From assembly GCA_023248175.1 (NCBI GenBank), contig JAHFFC010000008.1:1-17206 (forward strand): 17,206 nt of DNA, written 5' to 3'. Below are positions 14,034-17,206 of this stretch, piece after piece. Position 1 is the first letter of the stretch; the number at the start of each line of letters is the position of its first letter. A model generated the notes under the pieces. It searched no databases. It saw only the letters and a program-made list of their open reading frames with translations, and was not told the DNA's origin. The stretch comes from Candidatus Omnitrophota bacterium. GTDB taxonomy: Bacteria; Omnitrophota; Gorgyraeia; JACOVV01. The translations under genes and the position numbers were made by a program.

Positions 14034-15970
14034 AGACTTCGAAGCGCCTCCACAAGTTCCTGTTGATATTGGGAAACGGCCATAGAAGTAGTCTGATGAG
14101 TCATCTCCACAAACTTCGTCACTTGGTCTATGCTTATCCTTTTAACCAATCCCTTTTGCTCCAACGCCTCCACCATCTTCTCATGTTTTGTCAACCGTTT
14201 CTTTTTCGCCGGAGGAAATATTACCGCCACCGGTTTCCCAGAAGCCACTGCTTCTGAAACCATGGACATGCTTTCTCCAGTAACCAAAATCACATCGGAT
14301 GTTTCTAGGATTTCCTCTATAACTCCATTCTGCTGGGAGCGATTGGCGATTTCGAGTAAAACGCATTGGGGATGATTTTTAAGGAGTGTCTCCACTTTTT
14401 CTTCGACTTCTTTGGAAGTTCGTCGGGAAGTAGTTACTAACAACCCCTTCTGGCTTTGTTGAATGCCTTTCAGGATTTTACCTAATAACTGTTCAACCCA
14501 CTTAGAATCCATCTGGTATTCATCGTTGTCTCCACCTAATAATATTCCTATCCGCCCTTTCCCACCCTCACCCCAACCCTCTCCCTGAAAGGGAGAGGAG
14601 GTATCGGAAACCTGTCTCATCAATAGGGAAGGAGTTATCCTTGTTAAGAGTACATTCTTGGGTAAAGGCTTTCCATCTTTCCAATCGTGCTCTGGAAGAA
14701 TAATTTTTTTAAATCGTCCCCACGGCACTAAGTTTGGTTTCATTAAATGAATGTTCCTCGCGTGCCAGCTTTTTCCCAGCCAGGCGTTCACGGCCGACAG
14801 ACTCGCCCCGGCGGAAATAACGATATCCCCCCGTACCGAAGCGACTGCCTGAAAAGAATTTTCTGTCAGCCCCCATTTTAAAATTCTCCATCGCCAAATG
14901 AGACTATTGCTGGGAACTGTTAATAATAAAGAGATGACCGTTTTCTTCAATTGGCTTTTGAATCGAACCGCGATTGTTTGGATTTGGATCTTTTCTTTTT
15001 GTCCCATTGCTTCTACAACAAACTCAGCAACAGCTAGAGATTGTTTTATGTGTCCTTTCTTTCCATCTTCAAGAACTACAATTTTTTGGATCGGACTCGA
15101 TTTCCAGCGATGGTGAAGCCACAGCCACTGATCCGGCGCTCGCTTTATATATTTCTCAAGCAGCTTCAAATAAACCGCAACTGTTCGAAGTATCTCCCCT
15201 TCATCCCGAGGGACGGCAATCGGTTCTTCAATATAGATGGTATGCCTGTCCCGCTGATGAGAATCTCTCACGATGAAAACAGGAACAAGCGGTTTCCCTG
15301 TCTTCACTGCCATAGAAAAAGCCCCTGGTTTGGTCGAAGCAGGTCTCCCCAAAAGGGGAGAGAAAATCCCATTTTTCCCACCGTCCTGGTCACTCAACAT
15401 AGCGACAGCCTCTTCCCTTTTGAGGCACTGAAAAACTTCGCGCAGGGCCATTCCCTTGGCAATCACCCGGCAACCATGAAGTTCACGAGCTTCGTTCAGA
15501 AACTGATTTAATTGGGAGAATTTCTGATTTCTTACGACAATGTTAGTAGGAACCCCTGCTAACGCAAAAGCCTGGCTCATTAACTCCCAATTGCCAAAAT
15601 GAGCTGTCAACGCGATGAATCCTTTTTTATTGCCGGTTTGGACTAAGGGTTTCATTTGTTCGGCGCCGTTGAATTCAATCCGCTCTTGGATTTCAGCCGA
15701 TGTTAATTCGGGGAAGCGAAGCACTTCAACAAAGCTGATGGCTAAATTTTGATAAAGACGCTTCAAACAGAATAAACGCTTTTCCACACTGAGCGAATCT
15801 CCCAATGCCTGGGTCATGTTGGCAAAACCAATATATTTTCGTTTGGGTTCTACCCAGAAGAGAAAAGTCCCGACCACCGAAGCGATTCTGATTCCCCAGC
15901 TAAAAGGAATTGTTCTAAAGAAGAGTCCAATCGTTCTTACCAGAATCACAAGGATTCGATCGCCTGCCAT
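14030..15970 (-). CDS. Lipid A acyltransferase (LpxL/HtrB type) fused to ELM1-like domain
   Basis: The 646-residue protein has two parts. Residues 1-292 are an LpxL-family acyltransferase: a hydrophobic N-terminus, the catalytic HX4E motif HFGNWE (124-129), MLSDQDGGKNGIFSPLLGRP (191-210) and QWLWLHHRWKS (281-291). It would add a secondary acyl chain to lipid A at the inner membrane. Residues 295-640 resemble the ELM1/DUF1022 family: KIVVLEDGKKGHIKQSLAVA, VISAGASLSAVNAWLGK, GILLGGDNDEYQMD and VILVTGESMSMVSEAVASGKP. In plants ELM1 acts in mitochondrial fission. Bacterial members have no settled function and look like GT-B glycosyltransferases. The peptide SSPFQGEGWGEGG (458-470) comes from a repeat. 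The start at 15970 overlaps lpxK by 25 bases; a GTG at 15949 (GTGA overlap with the lpxK stop) is an alternative. The 3' end overlaps the next gene by four bases. Confidence 0.88.
   Translation of the reverse strand: MAGDRILVILVRTIGLFFRTIPFSWGIRIASVVGTFLFWVEPKRKYIGFANMTQALGDSLSVEKRLFCLKRLYQNLAISFVEVLRFPELTSAEIQERIEFNGAEQMKPLVQTGNKKGFIALTAHFGNWELMSQAFALAGVPTNIVVRNQKFSQLNQFLNEARELHGCRVIAKGMALREVFQCLKREEAVAMLSDQDGGKNGIFSPLLGRPASTKPGAFSMAVKTGKPLVPVFIVRDSHQRDRHTIYIEEPIAVPRDEGEILRTVAVYLKLLEKYIKRAPDQWLWLHHRWKSSPIQKIVVLEDGKKGHIKQSLAVAEFVVEAMGQKEKIQIQTIAVRFKSQLKKTVISLLLTVPSNSLIWRWRILKWGLTENSFQAVASVRGDIVISAGASLSAVNAWLGKSWHARNIHLMKPNLVPWGRFKKIILPEHDWKDGKPLPKNVLLTRITPSLLMRQVSDTSSPFQGEGWGEGGKGRIGILLGGDNDEYQMDSKWVEQLLGKILKGIQQSQKGLLVTTSRRTSKEVEEKVETLLKNHPQCVLLEIANRSQQNGVIEEILETSDVILVTGESMSMVSEAVASGKPVAVIFPPAKKKRLTKHEKMVEALEQKGLVKRISIDQVTKFVEMTHQTTSMAVSQYQQELVEALRSL
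14561..14600. repeat. CCTCTCCCT-GAA-AGGGAGAGG repeat inside the acyltransferase-ELM1 gene
   Basis: A perfect hairpin with nine-base arms and a GAA loop (14578-14598) is preceded by CCCACCCTCACCCCAACC. This combination is a widespread interspersed repeat in environmental bacterial genomes. It is read in frame as SSPFQGEGWGEGG, a glycine-rich loop between the two halves of the ELM1-like domain (before RIGILLGGD). Confidence 0.8.
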
Positions 15971-17049
15971 AGTTCTCTTTCACCTTTTTTGAAAACCAAT
16001 TCAATTTCCAATTCATAAATGATAGGAGTGAAAATGGGGACTGTCCCCGCTTTTTGGGGACTGTCCCCATTTTCCACCTGTGCCTGTCCAATTTGTCGCC
16101 TCATTTTAACCGCGTCTTTGGAGGTTGTCACCCAGCAGAAAAGAGAATTTTTCTTTTGAATTGCCTCCATCTTCTGAAAATCGGCCGCTGAATAATGCGA
16201 ATGATCCCGTTTAAAATAGGTTTGCGTCACTCTTGCGCCTAATTTCTCGATTGTTCTCTTGAACGCTTCTGGATTTCCAATAGCGGCGACGAGGCCGACG
16301 TTTTGATCTTTTAAAGCGTTGAGATAGATTGTTTTCTTATTTCTGCCATCCTGTTTTTTAGATTCTTCGGCTTCGTGCGCTTCGCGCACTTCGCTCAGAA
16401 TGACAGGCAATAAGCAAACTGGACGGTAAATTGTCTCAGCGATTGGCGTCCATGGAATAATCTTTTGAATTTTTTCCTTTATTTGAGAAAGTTTTCCATC
16501 ACTGACTAGATCTGTCTTGGTCAAGATGATCCGGCTCGCCCTTTTCAAACTTTGAAGCGGCTCCCGCAGTTTTCCTGCAGGGATCAAGCGCCCATTTCCA
16601 AAAGGATCGGTTGCGTCAATGGTGATAATGTCCAGCTGGCGATTCAATCGCCGATGTTGAAATCCATCATCTAAAATCAAAAACTGACACCCTTGTTTCT
16701 CAGCTTTTTTAGCAGAGGCCACTCGGTCAGGATCAGCGAAAACAAGAATGCCATCTAATTTTTGCATCAGCCATTGTACTTCATCGGCCTGTTGCCGATC
16801 TTTAGGGGATCCATATCCCCGGCTCAAGACGGCTATTTTACTCTCCCTTTTTGCTATTCCTCTAGCCAGATATTCGACGGTTGGAGTCTTTCCGCTCCCT
16901 CCCCAGGTGAGGCTGCCAACGCTAATGACCTTTGGAAGGACTTTTCGGGTAGGAAATAGACCCGTTCGATACCCTCCATCCCATAGTAGCCAAGCTCCTC
17001 GATAAAGCCATTCCAAAGGATTGATAAACATAGCTTTGTATTTTATCAT
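15946..17049 (-). CDS. lpxK: Tetraacyldisaccharide 4'-kinase
   Basis: LpxK phosphorylates the 4' position of the lipid A disaccharide at the inner membrane, giving lipid IVA. The 367-residue protein has an N-terminal hydrophobic patch (PLEWLYRGAWLLWDGG), the P-loop GSLTWGGSGKTP (45-56), the catalytic LDDGFQHRRL (126-135), the RLIPAGKLREPL loop, KRDHSHYSAADF (280-291) and TTSKDAVK (308-315). It is somewhat longer than most LpxK proteins, which is explained in part by two repeat-encoded stretches at about 214-231 and 326-340. Neither touches a known active-site motif. The ATG at 17049 has a weak GGTGGTGGG sequence directly before it; an ATG at 17031 is an alternative start. It is the first gene of the LPS unit within this window and overlaps the acyltransferase gene by 25 bases. 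Confidence 0.95.
   Translation of the reverse strand: MIKYKAMFINPLEWLYRGAWLLWDGGYRTGLFPTRKVLPKVISVGSLTWGGSGKTPTVEYLARGIAKRESKIAVLSRGYGSPKDRQQADEVQWLMQKLDGILVFADPDRVASAKKAEKQGCQFLILDDGFQHRRLNRQLDIITIDATDPFGNGRLIPAGKLREPLQSLKRASRIILTKTDLVSDGKLSQIKEKIQKIIPWTPIAETIYRPVCLLPVILSEVREAHEAEESKKQDGRNKKTIYLNALKDQNVGLVAAIGNPEAFKRTIEKLGARVTQTYFKRDHSHYSAADFQKMEAIQKKNSLFCWVTTSKDAVKMRRQIGQAQVENGDSPQKAGTVPIFTPIIYELEIELVFKKGERELWQAIESL
16030..16074. repeat. 45-base double palindrome (AAAATGGGGAC-GTCCCC type) inside lpxK
   Basis: Two 19-base arms are inverted around a seven-base GCTTTTT centre with a single mismatch. Each arm also contains its own short palindrome GGGGACTGTCCCC, apart from the central base. 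The 45 bases supply exactly 15 codons (E326-F340) to lpxK, between the DAVK helix and the YELEIEL strand. The motif resembles REP-type repeats seen in many environmental genomes. Confidence 0.9.
16360..16406. repeat. TCATTCTGAGCGAAG-type repeat inside lpxK
   Basis: On the coding strand this reads CTGTCATTCTGAGCGAAG, followed by a GTGCG/CGCAC stem and GAAGAATCT. It matches a family of repeats (TCATTCTGAG...GAAGAATCT) that I recognise from many bacterial genomes. It is translated as part of LPVILSEVREAHEAEESKK in a linker of LpxK between the IYRPV strand and IYLNAL. Confidence 0.7.
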
Positions 17050-17131
17050 CCCACCACCTGATTTTACTAGTTGAAAGCTGGTTTACCAGAAATTCCCCAA
17101 GTTGACTGATGACGTTGATAATCTTAAAACT

Positions 17132-17206
17132 CCCCCTTTGAAAAAGGGGGAAAAAGGGGGATTTAGAGGATTTAGAGAATCAAATCCCCCCTGACCCCCC
17201 TTTTCT
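17132..17206. repeat. CCCCCTTT/AAAGGGGG intergenic repeat upstream of lpxK, cut by window edge
   Basis: The segment holds a hairpin of CCCCCTTT with AAAAGGGGG (17132-17150), a second AAAAAGGGGG, two tandem copies of GATTTAGAG (17160-17177) and then AAATCCCCCCTGACCCCCC. That last string is the start of an inverted counterpart. It is a widely distributed type of intergenic repeat and continues beyond the window. The remaining 80 bases before lpxK show a small CTGGT-TT-ACCAG hairpin but no promoter that I can support. Confidence 0.7.

Noticed and set aside
1..17206. CRISPR array, tRNA or rRNA genes, complete insertion sequence
   Set aside because: No regularly spaced repeats, no cloverleaf or ribosomal RNA segments and no transposase frame were seen; the repeats are scattered and of different families.

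Overview
This window is a dense, one-directional block of about a dozen bacterial genes, all read from the minus strand. Read in transcription order (right to left) it is a lipid A, KDO and LPS-core assembly region, followed by a few glycerol and lipid genes. The lipid A kinase, lipid A acyltransferase, KDO activation and heptose kinase genes imply an organism with an LPS outer membrane. The lineage cannot be fixed without a search. The mosaic of short palindromic repeats, the fused LPS enzymes and the rfaE1-kdsB-pyrG order look like an uncultivated Gram-negative phylum (Omnitrophota-like or deltaproteobacterial), but that is only an impression.

Layout, from high to low coordinates. First unit: lpxK (17049-15946), an LpxL-type acyltransferase fused to an ELM1-like domain (15970-14030), a GT4-GT9 double glycosyltransferase (14033-11856), three further GT9 heptosyltransferase-like genes (11859-10735, 10731-9802, 9805-8735) and a DUF3108 lipoprotein (8745-7699). 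Nearly every junction overlaps (mostly ATGA or GTGA), so translation is probably coupled. A 107-base gap then holds a good sigma70-type promoter (7658-7630). Second unit: rfaE1/hldA kinase (7591-6605), kdsB (6608-5856), pyrG (5863-4262), an AT-richer polytopic GT-C-like membrane protein (4195-2384), glpK (2384-837) and a short glycerophosphodiester phosphodiesterase (829-200). After a 119-base gap the first 26 codons of an acyl-CoA synthetase-like gene run off the left edge.

How the genes fit together: PyrG makes CTP, and KdsB uses CTP to activate KDO. RfaE1 makes the bisphosphate precursor of ADP-heptose, which GT9 enzymes add to the core. LpxK and the acyltransferase finish lipid A. GlpK, the phosphodiesterase and the acyl-CoA synthetase point to glycerol and phospholipid turnover.

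The most unusual feature is the number of short palindromic repeats lying inside reading frames. A 28-base palindrome (arms GTAGGGGCGAAT) occurs three times, in ugpQ-like, glpK and a GT9 gene, always read in the one stop-free frame as VGAN-x-x-SPL. A perfect 56-base palindrome lies in another GT9 gene. A 45-base double-palindrome adds exactly 15 codons to lpxK. A 214-base element with 19-base terminal inverted repeats sits in the lipoprotein signal-peptide region. Four more short repeat segments are read through in ugpQ-like, lpxK, the acyltransferase fusion and the GT4-GT9 fusion. In all, 8 of the 12 complete genes carry at least one. This resembles the in-frame palindromic elements known from Rickettsia, but here several unrelated families occur in one LPS locus.
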